64,000 nucleotides of DNA, taken from positions 10,499,501-10,563,500 of the forward strand of contig JBAIAC010000030.1 in the NCBI GenBank assembly GCA_037349315.1, read 5' to 3'. The stretch's first letter is position 1, and every line of letters begins with the position of its first letter. Shown here one piece after another: positions 47,509 to 59,363 of this stretch. The translations under genes and the position numbers were made by a program. A model generated the notes under the pieces. That model saw only the letters and a program-made list of their open reading frames with translations, was not told the DNA's origin and did no database searches. This stretch comes from Chelydra serpentina (taxonomy: Eukaryota; Chordata; Testudines; Chelydridae).

Positions 47509-47780
47509 CGTGTTGCACGTACCCATTCCATGACCTTCCCTCCTGTATCTACATGAGAGTTTTCCAGAAAGAAGGAACTGATGGGGCACTGGGTCGGCTG
47601 GGTGTTTTATACCGGCACTAATGGTGCATCGCAGCAAAGGGCACTCGAGCTGCTGCGGTGGTACCACTGAGCAAAACATTTCCGATGATTGTGCTCAGGG
47701 CATGTACACATCTAGAGTGGAATAAATAAGAGTAACACATCTCGAAGAACAACAGTTATGGAAGCTTAGTAACCAGTTTT

Positions 47781-48750
47781 TCCCTGTGAGCTGAAAAGAG
47801 GTTATCTCTGGTCATCTAGAGTTGTGAGTCCAATTAAGGGCTGCCTGTGACCTTTAAAAAACCCTCTTCTGGTTAGAGAAAAGGAAGAGAGATGAGACAG
47901 CTGCAGCAGGGCTAGTGGCAGCACAGAGAAAAGGCTTCTCTTGGATGGAAGGCTGTTGTCCTTCCTCAAGGGGAAACAACTGAACTAAAGGACTGATTGG
48001 GGGATGACTGGCACCCAGAGACTAGCGTAACAAAGCAACAGCACAGAGAGGGGGCAGGGAGACGTACTCCCTTTTTGTGTTATGAACTTGTTTCTTTTTG
48101 TTTGGCTGAAGAGTACTCTTTTGGGCCACCTTGTAAATGCCCTGAAAACTCTCTGGAGTCAGATTGATTTACTCCAGGCCCCCACCACCACAGGGGGAAA
48201 TACTGAGCCCTGGGAGGTGAAGGAGGTGCCTTTCCTCAGTTCATAGTCATATTGACTGACTTTAGTGCTTTCTACTCTTGTTGCCACTCAGAAGTCAGCA
48301 CAGTTAAGAGGGATAGGGGGCTGTCTTCTATTTCTTCCTGTGCATCAGCAACAACTATGTTCCAATTAGTTATATCTGTGCAATCCTATTGAAAGTAATT
48401 GAGCTACAGAGGTGTCAATGAGATCATAATTTGAAGACAATGACTGTTTTTTGTTTTGTTTTTTTTTTGCACAGGAGTCACAAAGCACTTTACTACAAAA
48501 CCTTTAATATCAGTGATGATGCACAAGAATGAAAGAATCTAATTTGCTTTTCAAAGGTTCATTTGTAGGCCTTTCAGCCATGGGAAATAAATTAGTGTGT
48601 GAACTGAGCACATTTGACATAAGCATATGTAAAGGGGGTTACATGTGCTATTTTAAAATCAGTGTGTTTAAAAATAGAGCTGCATTTCCAGGTAAAGGGA
48701 AACGGATCCTTATGCCATTATCTAACATCATCTAAACCTGCTATCTAGAT
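47781..48750. other. Intron, possible LTR-like GC block
   Basis: 47815-48240 is GC-richer than its surroundings and may be an unrecognised LTR. No border or ORF was identified. Confidence 0.3.
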
Positions 48751-48870
48751 CGTAAACTCCTTGGGGCAGGGGCTATGTCCTCTTGTGTCTTGTACAGTGC
48801 CAAGACTACTGTTGGCATTTTGTCATGTAACTTTGATATCTCATTGTCTATTCTCAATGAATAAAGGTTG
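48751..48870 (+). mobile_element. L2-type 3' tail
   Basis: gatcgtaaactccttggggc, aggggctatgtcctcttgtg, cttgtacagtgccaag match the order of L2 and L2-mobilised SINE 3' ends. Diverged. Confidence 0.55.
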
Positions 48871-50290
48871 GTAAAAGTAGCTGCACAAGCCCTCCTTCCC
48901 CTACCCAAGGACTATGTGATTTGACCTTGGCCTGCATAAGGTGGTGTTATGATGGTGTGGTATAAAGATGGTGTTATCACTTGTTTGGTGTGACCCACAT
49001 AACTTCTCTGTAGCTTCCTCACACATAAGTAATGCAAATGTCCCATGACTTTGTTTTCAGATTTTATATGTAATATATACCATAAGTGGCAAGCTGGTTT
49101 TGCAACAAGTTAGATTGAAAGTATTCAGTAGTGGAAAAAATACCAATTAAAACCCAGCAACAAGCCCCTATTGTTTTATTCATGCTTGGTTTGATCAAAA
49201 GAGCCTAGTTTGCTAAAGGTTACAAGTCATCCAATTTTACTGGGTCTGTTCAGTTCTGTAATTGCTGCATTGGAGGATTCCCATTGGAGTGAAAAAAACA
49301 GATCTTTTATTCCAGATGGTATTTGTATATTGCCTCTGGGTTGTTTTCTCCCTTGCACTAGTGATTTTAAAGCCTATAATATCTCCTCCTCTATATCTGA
49401 AATAAGAGGATATTTTTAACTTCAGCAGTCCTTGTGGTAGTGGAAGGAGGATCAGGTTGGCAGCTGCAAAATGTATAGAAAACTGCAGGTGACATTTTTT
49501 CTCCTGTAGCATTGATGATTCCTTTAGTGGAACCTTACCCTGAAGGGATTTTAGTTCTCTAAAGCTCTCACCTCTACCTCAGCAATTTAACATGCAGTTC
49601 CAGATACATGAAACTGCACATCTGGTAAGCCGAAGCACAATACAGTGAAAATGTGTTCAAGGGAATGGAAAGATTAATGTCTACCCTTATTGACAGTTGC
49701 ACATTTTCGTGGTGCTTTATGAAGCTTTAAATAATTCTTAATAGTTCTCTTATTTCCTGAAGTTGACAAAATGTTCTTTTGCTGTCTATAGCACCTTTAT
49801 GGCAAAGTGATGTATTAAAGTAGCTTTTATTCTTCAGGGATACATTAGCTATCTAACCAAATAAGCATTCCGTCACCTTCAGTGAATTATGTGTAATGTA
49901 ATAATGGCTAAAATCAATTTATAAGACCTGTAAAATTATAAATTTTACCACTTCTTTCTTCAGTCCTAGTTGCATATTACTATTAGAGTCCTTTTTTTTA
50001 TTGTAGACATGATTTTAAAAGGGCTATTTAGGCTTCAGAATGCTTTAAAATTAAGATGATTGTTGTTGTGATACTTTATGTATGTTTTAGGGTTAGATAT
50101 TATGTTTTTTTCCATATCAGACCCTGTAAAACTGCTGCAGTCATTAAGTGTTATTGATGATTCTATCTATTGATGTATTTTTAGGTTTCCTTCAACATTT
50201 TGAAAGGTTTGCCTTTTACCCTTACTAGAGTGGCTCCCAAACTTTCTAGTGGTGTTTGGCAGAGCACTTACTGGTGATCACAGAAAGCTA
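48871..50290. other. Intron, no gene seen
   Basis: AT-rich, with short ORFs without domains. Confidence 0.5.
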
Positions 50291-50299
50291 TTGCATTAC

Positions 50300-50345
50300 T
50301 TATTAATTATTATTATTATTTATTATTATTTATTATTAACTATTT
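50300..50345. repeat. (TTA)n microsatellite
   Basis: Imperfect run of tta/att/tttatt units. Confidence 0.9.
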
Positions 50346-50399
50346 TTTGTACCCTGGTCCATCTACAACTCATCATTGGCTTTCACCACACCCTTCTGT

Positions 50400-51490
50400 A
50401 TAATAATATCCATTCTGCCTCTGTTCCCCCCGCCCCACTGCTCCATTTCCACATTCTTTTTACCACCCCCCCTGCAGTTCCCACCAGCTCTCCCTACCCT
50501 ATCTCCCTCCATATCTTCCCCCCTCCTTCCACCAGCACAAATCCAGATTCCACATCCACACCCTCCTTTGCTTCCTCCTCACCTCTGGTTACATTTGCCT
50601 CAACCCTCACCTTCCCTTCCACCCTTCTTCTGTCCCCACTGCACCTCCCACTCTTGTCCCCATCACCACTATTACCCCTCTTTTGCTACCATTCCTAACT
50701 TCACATCCACCCCCCTCCTTCTCTCTCTTACTGTGTCAGGAATGCTTACTCCAACTCTGCAAATATCTGTCATCCATAACCTCTTCATATTTCAAACCCT
50801 CCATCTCTCGACTGTCACAGAGATCTGGATCGCTTAGCCTGACTTGCTGCAGCTGCCCTCTCTTTCAGATGTCTCTCTGCCTCTCACTCTCCCTGTCCTG
50901 ATCAGACTGTGGTGTGATGTTGGGCTTCTCCTCTCCTATTCCTGCTGCTTCCAGCTTCTCCCTCCTCCCACTCCCACTCTTTCTCCTCTTTTGAAAATCT
51001 CTGCCTCTGACTCTTTTCTCCCCCTCCCTGTCATTTTCATCTACCATCCATCCAAATTCCTTACCACCAGCCTTCCTCTCTGTTTTCAACTCTTGGATCT
51101 CTCTCTTTCTCTCATAATCTCCTACACTCATCCCCAGGGACTTCAGCTTCCATGTTAATGACCCAGACTGCCCCTAAGCTAAATATCTCCCCAGTCCTTG
51201 ACTCCTTTGCCCTTCTCTTCCATCACAAAAATCTGCCCTGACTTACCCTTAGCATGCACTTTCTATGCTCCTGTTCTTGCACTGCAGTGTCTCTGGCTGA
51301 AATCCCATGACTGCTACCAATTCATTCTCTCCTAGCAAAAAAACCTCTACTTCTCCAGCTTTATTGAATCCCACACACATGATCCCAGACTCCTTTTCCC
51401 CCTTTTCACCCACTCCGCAAACCCTGCCTTCCTTCTGCCTCTTTCTCTTCATAGCATCTTGCCAATTTCTTCCCAGATAAAATTGACAAA
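50400..51490 (+). mobile_element. Decayed L2 LINE, endonuclease part
   Basis: A 1.1-kb strongly pyrimidine-rich + strand. From about 50800 broken frames read like the L2 ORF2 endonuclease: TEIWIA, LPSLSDVSLPLTLPVLIRLW, DVGLLLSYSCCFQLLPPP, VIFIYHPSKFL, and then, after a frame change, a GDFN-like DFSFHVNDPDCP near 51140. Upstream C-rich text may be ORF1/5' sequence. The long ORFs rich in P, S and L are composition effects. Confidence 0.65.
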
Positions 51491-51499
51491 ACACTACAT

Positions 51500-51730
51500 T
51501 TGTCCTGATCTATGGCTAGGGCTCCTAGGCACTCCAGTAATTCAATTAATAAAACATACTAATAATATTTATGGTGTGATAGTGCCTAGGGTGAGATTGT
51601 AAACCATTGTGCTAGCACCATACAAACCTAGAATAAGAGACAGCCTTTGCCCCAAAGAGCTGGCAATCTAAATAGATAAAGTGAAAAAAGGGCGAAAAGA
51701 TGAACAATGTGGTGGTTCGCAAATGTCATG
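51500..51730 (-). mobile_element. L2-type 3' tails
   Basis: 51505-51560 (+) reads ggctagggctcctaggcact then an AT-rich tail. 51565-51690 reads, on -, gcaaaggctgtctcttattc and tttgtatggtgctagcacaa, the ending of an L2-type retroposon. Both are short and diverged. Confidence 0.5.
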
Positions 51731-52332
51731 ATTGAAATATGATTTTTTGTTTCTTTTTATTTTAATGTCTGGTTTTATTGGGAGGCAGTTAGCTGAAAAG
51801 AGAGGCAAGGTAGCTAGCTAGAGAGGACATTAAAGTGAGGGGATACAGAAAAAGAAGTGCGTGTTGGGGGGGGGGGGGCGGGGAAGGGAGAATGGAATGC
51901 AGGTGAAGTGAGCCTGAAGTAAAGAGACTGAGGGAGGGAGTGGGATTAAACAACCAATCAGCAGAGAGGAAAGAATGTCCATAGTAGAAACTGTAAAAAC
52001 CAGTGGGATGTGGCTGACATCGTCACAGGCTGCAGATCCATGCTTTAGATGCTCTTCTTTGCTGCCGTCAGCTGCATTTCGGGCTGGCTGCTCCCAACAG
52101 TTTTTTGTCCCTGAGCCCTCCTGGCTGAATTGAGGGGTAGGGATCCTTAGGCAGATGGTACTGTTTCTTCAAGCTGTTTTTTTGGGCATCCGGACTCTCC
52201 TTCTAAAGAAGGGACAAAACACTTACTTTACTACTTGTTGTAATCTCCACATGGATGTAGGAAATTGTGAGTGCGAGAAGAGGTTGTGCTGGGTGATCAC
52301 AAATGGGTGGGGGTGTGGTCAACTTTGGAAAA
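51731..52332. other. Intron with a 13-G run
   Basis: Poly-G lies at 51866-51878. No gene was recognised. A cysteine-rich ORF at 52155-52367 lacks splice borders and matches no attractin module. Confidence 0.5.
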
Positions 52333-52485
52333 AATTTGAGAGCCTGTCTCCTAATAATGTAATCTAGACCATATTTCCCTAATTTGCTTATGGGAATGTC
52401 ACATGGAACTGTGTCAAAAGCCTTACTAAAGTCAAGATAGATTACATCTACTTCTTCCTCCCTAGCCCTATCCTGTCAAAGAGAG
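52333..52485 (-). mobile_element. CR1 reverse transcriptase fragment
   Basis: On -, the text reads VDVIYLDFSKAFDTV-like in the usual CR1 order (tgactttagtaaggcttttg), followed by a NKLGKY-like segment. It is truncated near the solo LTR. Confidence 0.75.
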
Positions 52486-52495
52486 AAGATTCATA

Positions 52496-53348
52496 TGTAA
52501 CTTTAGCGGCCTTGCAGCCAAGATGGAGTCTGCTCTGCAGGCAGCTCTGGCCAAGAGCAAGTGTGCGTAGGAATGCAGCAGGAAAAATCCATTCCACCCC
52601 AGGGGCACCTGTTCCAAACCCCCTAGAGTGAACACACCCATCCACAGGAAAAATGCAATGGATGTAAGAAAGGGAAATATTTATTTATAGAGGAGGAGGA
52701 AAACAACAAGGGGAAATATAGGGGGAACGGTAAAACAGGGTTGGATCCAAACCAAGGCCCCACAGGCCCAGTGGTAGCACAGGCTGAAAGGGCAGACACT
52801 GAGCAATGTGTCTGCACACAGAGTTCAGGAGTCCTGAGCAAAGTTCCAGTCCAGTGGTGAGTCTTGGGTGCTCCTGGTTGTCTTCAGCGCCAGTAAACTT
52901 TTCCCAACAAACCCCTCTGGTGCCCTCTTCTGCCGCTCTCTGCAAAGCCACACAGAGCGACAACCTCCCCACTTAACTAGCTAACAGCCTCCCTCCTTAT
53001 TCCCAATGCAGAGTCACAAGCCCCAGTACTCATAGCCCCATGCAGCTCTGGGCAGCAGTGATACTGGGTCCAGCTCTGGCCTGTCCTTCTCGGGCGATGC
53101 CTCCCTGGCAGAGTGCTTCTCCTGGCTCCTGTCCTGGGGTGTCCCTGATCAGCCGCCTTGTCCTTCCCCGGCTTCAGGCAAGTTCTCTGCTGCTTCCTCC
53201 CCTTGTGAGGCCTGCGGGCTGCAGCCCTTCTCTCCCTGGAGCTCCAGAGCCACCCCTGGAGTTTCCCTCCTATCTCTCACTGCTCCCCCTCCCCCATTAG
53301 GAAAAAGATTTAAAGGGGCCATGCTCTCTAAACCCCAAAGGGGTTACA
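52496..53348 (-). mobile_element. Solo LTR, 853 bp
   Basis: On + it starts tgtaacttta and ends ggggttaca, so it has TG...CA ends on either strand. CATA occurs just before (52492-52495) and just after (53349-53352). An AATAAA on - near 52680 suggests - orientation. There is no coding region. It abuts a CR1 fragment. The class (Gypsy-like or ERV) is not determined. Confidence 0.65.
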
Positions 53349-53352
53349 CATA

Positions 53353-55608
53353 GGAGAATCATGCAGGCATAATTTTTAAGTAGCTGGAGCAGCCCCTGTA
53401 CCTCCTTACATCCATCACAGGCTTAAAAGGAAGAAGATATATGTAACATAGCAAATCCCTCAGTCCTTCCCCAACCTTTTTACCAAGGTTGATGATCCCT
53501 ACCAGAACCAATCCTGCATATATATCCATGCAAGTATTCCACAAGGCTCCTTGCTAGGAAGGGAAGTGGCTTCACAGCTTTGTGTGGCACCCCCAGAATC
53601 TATCCCAAAGTTTGCACAATGGAAATATACTAGTTCTACTGCCCAGGAGACACTGAAAGTATGGGACATTAAACAGCATTTGCCTGTGCCTATCGAGTAA
53701 CACTGATGGTATTACAAATAGTTTCAAATTACTGATATATTAATAGTAGCAATATATTATTGAAAAACTTTGTATTTTATTGTCAGATTTTAATTTACTG
53801 TGGACTGAATACATTGTTATGAAAAAATATTTTATTTAAATTAAATTTCTGAAAGTTTTCTGGAAATATATTTAAAGGGGTTGACTTTCTTTCAAGTATA
53901 CAATGTCCTGAAAACAAATCAGTTCTGCAGTCTCGGTAGTCATCTTGAAAGATTCCTTGGGATCTGACATCTAGATTGCAGAGAGGGAATTTTGGGCAAG
54001 AATAATATGTTCCTAAGTCTCTCAAACAAATGATGTGTTTACAAGAAAAAACACTACCGATATTTGCCCATATTTAAGCACTTATTATAGGTGCTATTTG
54101 ATTTTACAAATTACATATTTTGGAATCTGTAGCAGTTTTGTTTGTATCATTGAAAAGATTTCCATTTTGATGCACACTTAATGATTGGCATTCACACTAA
54201 CTTGTTTTTGTGTCAGGAACTTAGCATGTCATTTGTTGGGAATTGATGTGTAGTAGTCTGACATTGATCATGATTTTTTCTAATTAATTGTCATCCAGAA
54301 TGTTTGCTTGAAAAGAAATTATGCCCAATGTCAATCATTTGCTTTAATCATCTCTCTCTCTCTCTCTTTGTGCCTCTCTTCTATTTAGTCTGTGAATACT
54401 CAACAAAGTTGTTGCTTCAGTGCAGCTCATGCATAAGACTGCTTATTGCTTTCTTGAGATGTGTGGTGTTCACTTGCATTTCTACATGCCTAATATATGA
54501 TTCTTGTATAGATGTGTGTATTTCCTCAATCCCTGATTACATTCCATCGTGGAGAAGCATAGCTTGGATGTTTTGGTTATAGATTTAGGTATTTACTACA
54601 TAGCTTGACTGCTATATAAAAGTTCAGTAGTAAATGACAGAAGGCATTTCATCTAGTTTTAAATGAACATAAGACTTGGGATTCTTACTGATTACAGATA
54701 TCAGGCCTTGTATTAGCTGAAAAATTTAATATGTTTCTTTAAAGCATTGATAATTTAAATCTTTTTGTGATGTCCACGATACTAACCAGTAACCAAAATG
54801 TGAAATTATTATTAAATACTTCAAGACAACATACAGTTTCTCTCTCTTGCCAAGAGTGGTTTGCAATATTTGTGAAATAAACAGTACATGATGAACAAAA
54901 GAGTAAATCCAGTCCTTATTCATGTGATTAAGAGCTGTAGGATCAGGCTCATTCATTGCACAAGCAGTTATAAATTGTGCGATAGTGACTGTTCCAGAAT
55001 GTTGTGTTTATGTAAATCTGGAGCCTAGCAGTCCAATACAGCATTTACATATTTGTCAAACTGACTGTATGGATATTGTTATTTCAGACAGAGCTTTCTT
55101 GCAGACTGCCCCAAGAGAGGATTGAATTGCCATAGTAACTATGGATTATCACAAACCTCATCACCTTCCGTTTTAAGTTCAAGGTGTATTTATTTCTTTG
55201 ACCTTGCATTTTTTAACATATACATAACATATTTTTAACATATAATTTTTTGTGTGTAAATCTAAACCAGAGCACTCCACTCTACACACTTTTCCTGCTG
55301 GGGAGAGGATGAAAGAAAAAACATGACCTATTAGTCACATGGCTTAATGTACTACTGGAAGGTGTTCAGATACTGTGGTGATGAGCGTGGGATAAAGAAT
55401 CTGTATAGAGTAGAATCTGAACAAATACACGATCTTTGTATTGTTTATATATCAGTGGCTTTTGAGAGCCTTAGTTATTAGGACTCTTGATATTTAAAGT
55501 TACATATTTGGTCATTAAAATAAGTGTCAGTTCAAAGACACGGGAAATTCCTAATTAAACAGTAATCTCTAGATAAGGAGTAGCTGGAAATGAAAGATTT
55601 TGGAACTC
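53353..55608. other. Intron, no gene seen
   Basis: AT-rich, with a short (TC)n run near 54350-54368. A 92-codon ORF at 54304-54582 has no attractin-like content. Confidence 0.5.
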
Positions 55609-55611
55609 TTA

Positions 55612-55907
55612 GGGTACGTCTATACTCATGCGTCCTGTCGGAGGAGTCCAATCAATCTTCTGGGTTCGATTTATCGCGTCTTGTCTAGACGCGATAAATC
55701 AAACCAGGAAGTGCTCCCCCGTCGACGCTTGTAATCCTGCTCGACGAACTGAGTAGGCGGAGTCGACGGGGGAGCCTGCGCGCCGCGTGTGGACCCCGAG
55801 TAAGTACCTTTTCATTCGAACTAAGATAGTTCGACTTCAGCTACGTTATTCACGTAGCTGAAGTTGCGTATCTTAGTTCGAATTGGGGGGTTAGTGTAGA
55901 CCAGCCC
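55612..55907 (-). mobile_element. 296-bp Harbinger MITE, copy 2
   Basis: Target duplications TTA lie at 55609-55611 and 55908-55910. It is the reverse-complement counterpart of 18734-19029 with the same length, same foldbacks (ggttcgatttatcgcgtct; cttcagctacg) and few differences. Confidence 0.94.
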
Positions 55908-55910
55908 TTA

Positions 55911-56713
55911 GTGTTGAGAGATAGTAATTGATGTTGGCTTGCTCTGCTGGTGCTCTCTACTACATTTTCTTCAGTTTTTTCCCCTGCCATATGTTCTATA
56001 AGAGGAGGGGAGAAAGAAAGAAAGTTTAATATGAAATTTAGAACAAATAGAGTGAGAAGAGTTCTGCAAAATGTAATAGTAATGGGAGAAATCTCTTTTG
56101 GAAAATAAAGTGGAAGACTGCTGAGAACAATGTTGTGTCATCTTGGCAAAATTTGTTAGGATTATTTTCAAATTAATCATCTACTTAGTTGTCAGTGTTA
56201 ACAAATTTTTCTCTAGCTGCTTATCTTGTAATTTTCTTTAGGCAACGTATTTTTTAAAATAATTTTGAAAATGCATTTGAGATGCTAGCAATACATGCTT
56301 TAAGGTAATATATGACACAGAATGCAAATGTATAATACACTTAATGCTCAAATAATGGAAGCTATTTGCTATATTGCCATTTTTTCACTTGGTGCTGTAC
56401 ATCTCAAGTAATGTATAGGGAATATTTATATTCTTTCCAAATTTGCATAGGAGATAAAAAGTAAAGAGAACCATTTTGAAAGCAAAACATTCATTGCCAT
56501 CTGTTGCAAAAACTATTCAGTATTTGCATATGCAAGACAGAGGCATTCTGGCTATATTTGTTCTAGCATTTTTCTTCAGATTTCTTACCATTGCATTATC
56601 AGCAGTGCAACTTCAGCATTGGTAGCAAGGGTGAGAGTGCTAGCATAGACAGGCCACTGCTTAAACAACTGCTGCACTCTGAGCATGGTTAGTTGGCAAG
56701 GTGGATAAAATGC
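55911..56713. other. Intron, possible old MITE at the end
   Basis: 56590-56710 (gcaacttcagcattggtagc, gtgctagcatagacagg) may be half of an older DNA element split by the hAT copy that follows. The rest is AT-rich intron. Confidence 0.35.
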
Positions 56714-56721
56714 CTGATGAC

Positions 56722-57507
56722 TAGGGCCCTTCCAAATTCACGGTCCATTTTAGTAAATTTCACGGCTGTGGGATTTTAAAAATCTTAAATTTCAGTTTCA
56801 GATATTTAAATCTGAAACTTCATGGTGCAGTAACCCTTGCAGTCCCAACTCAAAAGAAGATCATGGGGGAGGGGGAGTCACAAGGCTATTGTATGGGGGT
56901 CATTGTAGTGCCAACCCTTACTTCTGCGCTGCTGCTGCTGGCGGTGCTGCCTTCAGAGATCGATGGCAGGAGAGTGGCAGCTGCTGGCTGGGCACCCAGC
57001 TCCGAGTGAAGCGCCGCCGCCAGCAGCACTGCAGAAGTGAGGTGGCATGATGTGGTATTGCCACTCAGGGCTGCCGCTGGAGGTGGGTCTTATCCAGCCC
57101 TGGGGTGCCCCCAGCCCTGCCCCTCCCCAGTGTTTGGAGGCATTAAAAGGGCCTTGGGCAGGCAGGCTGGCTGGCTGTGTGTGAATGGTAACCACAGCAC
57201 CCCGTCCCTACCATGACAGCCTGGGCAGTCGCACACGTCACCCACCCAGCCATAAAGTTGGCCCTGCCCTCCTGAAAAGTGACAGCCCTCCTGCCCCCAC
57301 CATGGCACACTCATTTCTGTGTTGCTGGTGATGGTGGCGCTGCCTTCAGAGCTGGGTGCCTGGCCAGCAGCCATCTCTCTGACTGCCCAGCTCTGAAAGC
57401 AGCGCAAAAGTAAGAGTGACAATACTGCGACCCCCACCCCCCACAACAGCCGGATTTCATGGGGAAGACCAAATTTCACAGTCCGTGACACGTTTTTCAC
57501 GGCCCTA
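56722..57507. mobile_element. 786-bp non-autonomous hAT element
   Basis: Perfect 8-bp target duplications CTGATGAC lie at 56714-56721 and 57508-57515. The ends are tagggcccttccaaattcac and, reversed, tagggccgtgaaaaacgtg. The left inner part carries attttaaaaatcttaaattt. The interior has repeated, partly inverted GC-rich blocks (gctgctgctgctggcggtgc, cagcagcactgcagaagtg). No transposase is present. Confidence 0.92.
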
Positions 57508-58544
57508 CTGATGACCATTCTAAGCTAGCGTACCAATCAGTTGAGCTGCAATGGTGATGAATTTTAAGAAAAATGCAAAGACATTGCAATGGTAGGACTG
57601 TCTACTTCTTATAGTCCAATAAGGATATATTTGGTCTCAGCAAATATTTGAGATGGTCATTTTTCCCCTCGTGTTCCAAGGTTTGGAGTCACTGACAATA
57701 AGTTAGTTGCTCATAAGTAAAATGTCATTTTTCTAACCAGAAATCCTAGTATTGATATAAATGGTTCTATAAGAAATAACTTATTTGAGTAATTGTACAC
57801 AAGAATTCCAATTCTAGTGTCTATGCACCCTAAGCATGTGAGAGGAGATTGTTTTGTGGCTCTGCCCTGGATAGCCTAATTCCCTCCTCCCACCCTCGCC
57901 GCCCAAGAGTATAAGGGGTGAAGTGGGCCTGGCCTTCCTTCAGTTCCTTCTAACCGCTCATGGCTGGTGTGAGGTGGAACAGTTGGCAGTGTCTGCTTCT
58001 CTTGCACACTATGCATCTTAAATCCCTTTTGTATATGTAACAAGTCTATGCTAGTATAGATATATAGTATACTGTAGATAGTATAGTTATTTTTTTCTGA
58101 TGATTTTTACACCCATTGGCTGAAAATAATCGTTAATGTTAGGTGCTTCCCTGTACTGCAGATCTAGCTTCTCTGGGAGAAGTGAAGTCCCTGGCGTTCA
58201 AAACTTGCCCCTCTTCTGATATGACTATTCTACTGAACAATGGGTACATTTTTTTCCCCTGAGGGAAGGACATATCTCCCATAGGTGTTCAATTGGTTAT
58301 TCCTTTGCAAAAATAACTCCAAAGGGGAGAGAAACTTGCCTTAAACTATTCCTTTTGGAGCATTCTGTGAAATCCTTCTCAGATCTGGAGGAAAAACAGG
58401 CTTCATCTCTGAGTGCTCCTGTGAGCTGCAGCTCAGCTTCAAGCTCTTGGGCTCACTTGTCAAAGAAGGTGTTAGCTTCTGAAACCAGCAGAGCACTTAC
58501 ATCCTCCTCAAGAGCCAAGCTATAGGTCACGCTCTTTTGTGCCT

Positions 58545-59363
58545 TGTGGTGGGGCGGGTGCCCCACCCCCTTGCATGAGTGGGCTGCAGCAGGCCAGTGA
58601 GCCTGCGCAGAGGGGCAGCCAATGAGAGAAGGGCTTATAGGGAGCCAATCGGGGCCCAGATTGGAGACAGCCAATCAGGGCCAGGCTCAGCCCTATAAAA
58701 AGGCTGCCTAGGAGCGAAGCAGGGAGTCTCTCCCAGGCCTTCGGAGGGGAAGGTCTGTCTCCTGCTCAGGAGACCAGCACCTCGGACAGCGCAGTGCTGG
58801 ACAGATGCAGGGGAGCCTAGGAGAGCTCCAGCCTGTTACCTGCCAGGCTGCAGGCCCTGACTGGAAGGGCCTGGAGGATGCAAAGGGGTCAGCGGGGAAG
58901 TGACACAGGGAGAGCGAGCAGACGATGGGGGAGAAGGAGGGCAGGGAGGCTGCGGCTAGAGGGTCCCTGGGTCGGGACCCAGAGTAGTGAGTGGGCCTGG
59001 GTCCCCCCTGCTTCCCCCTTATCGTGCACCTGGCCGTGAGAGGTGGCCATAACAGACTGCACCAAACCCCTGACAGAAGGGGATAGACTTTGGGGTGTGG
59101 TTGGCCACTGCGGCAGGGGCGAGCCAGAGGACTGCTGTTAGCCCCCACCCCCCCCGGAAGGGGGAGAGCGTGGACTAGGGGCCACTGCTGGAGGGCAGTG
59201 TCCTGAAGAGGACGCCGCGAGCCGGGAGCAACACAGGTCCAGACGCCGGCAAGGGAGCGGCGGACAGGACATCACCGGCGGAGGGCGCTCCAGGATTGCT
59301 GTGAGCTAATTCCCAGACCGAGCAGCAGGGGGCGCCGCGGTGGTGAGTCGTAACCCCGTCACA
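58545..59363 (+). mobile_element. Solo LTR, 819 bp, inside DIRS copy 2
   Basis: Exact 5-bp target duplications TGCCT lie at 58540-58544 and 59364-59368. The ends are tgtggtggggcgggtg and cgtaaccccgtcaca (TG...CA). GC-rich. Only one LTR copy is present, so the internal region was lost by LTR-LTR recombination. It is LTR retrotransposon-derived; Gypsy-type versus ERV cannot be decided from the LTR alone. Confidence 0.85.
58694..58700 (+). promoter_or_regulatory. TATA box of the solo LTR
   Basis: TATAAAA in ccctataaaaaggctg, about 150 bp into the LTR, downstream of two ccaatcrggg-type words (CCAAT-like). Supports + orientation of the LTR. Confidence 0.65.

Larger units (their letters stand above)
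41874..47780 (+). mobile_element. Near full-length DIRS retroelement (tyrosine recombinase type)
   Basis: The left terminus reads gattgcacagatgcattcca, ctctaggtgtgtg, ccccaagcac. The right terminus near 47680-47730 carries the inverse (gtgctcagggcatgtacaca, ctagagtggaat), so the ends are inverted, as in DIRS. A second complementary block at 47434-47472 (ctagaatgaaatgcacatgt) fits the internal complementary region. Gene order on +: gag-like, RT, RNase H, tyrosine recombinase. DIRS elements integrate by recombinase without target duplication, and none is seen. Many stops and frameshifts are present, and a SINE splits it at 45632. Confidence 0.88.

Noticed and set aside
50249..50837. 150-codon proline/serine-rich ORFs as a host gene
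   Set aside because: They come from pyrimidine-rich DNA that continues into L2 endonuclease text; no start context or splice borders.
52155..52367. Cysteine-rich ORF as the next ATRNL1 laminin-EGF exon
   Set aside because: Cysteine spacing does not fit laminin-EGF, no phase-1 acceptor/donor pair brackets it, and the residues do not resemble the expected region.
58708..59148. 146-codon - strand ORF
   Set aside because: It lies wholly inside the solo LTR and opposite to its TATA orientation; no domain.
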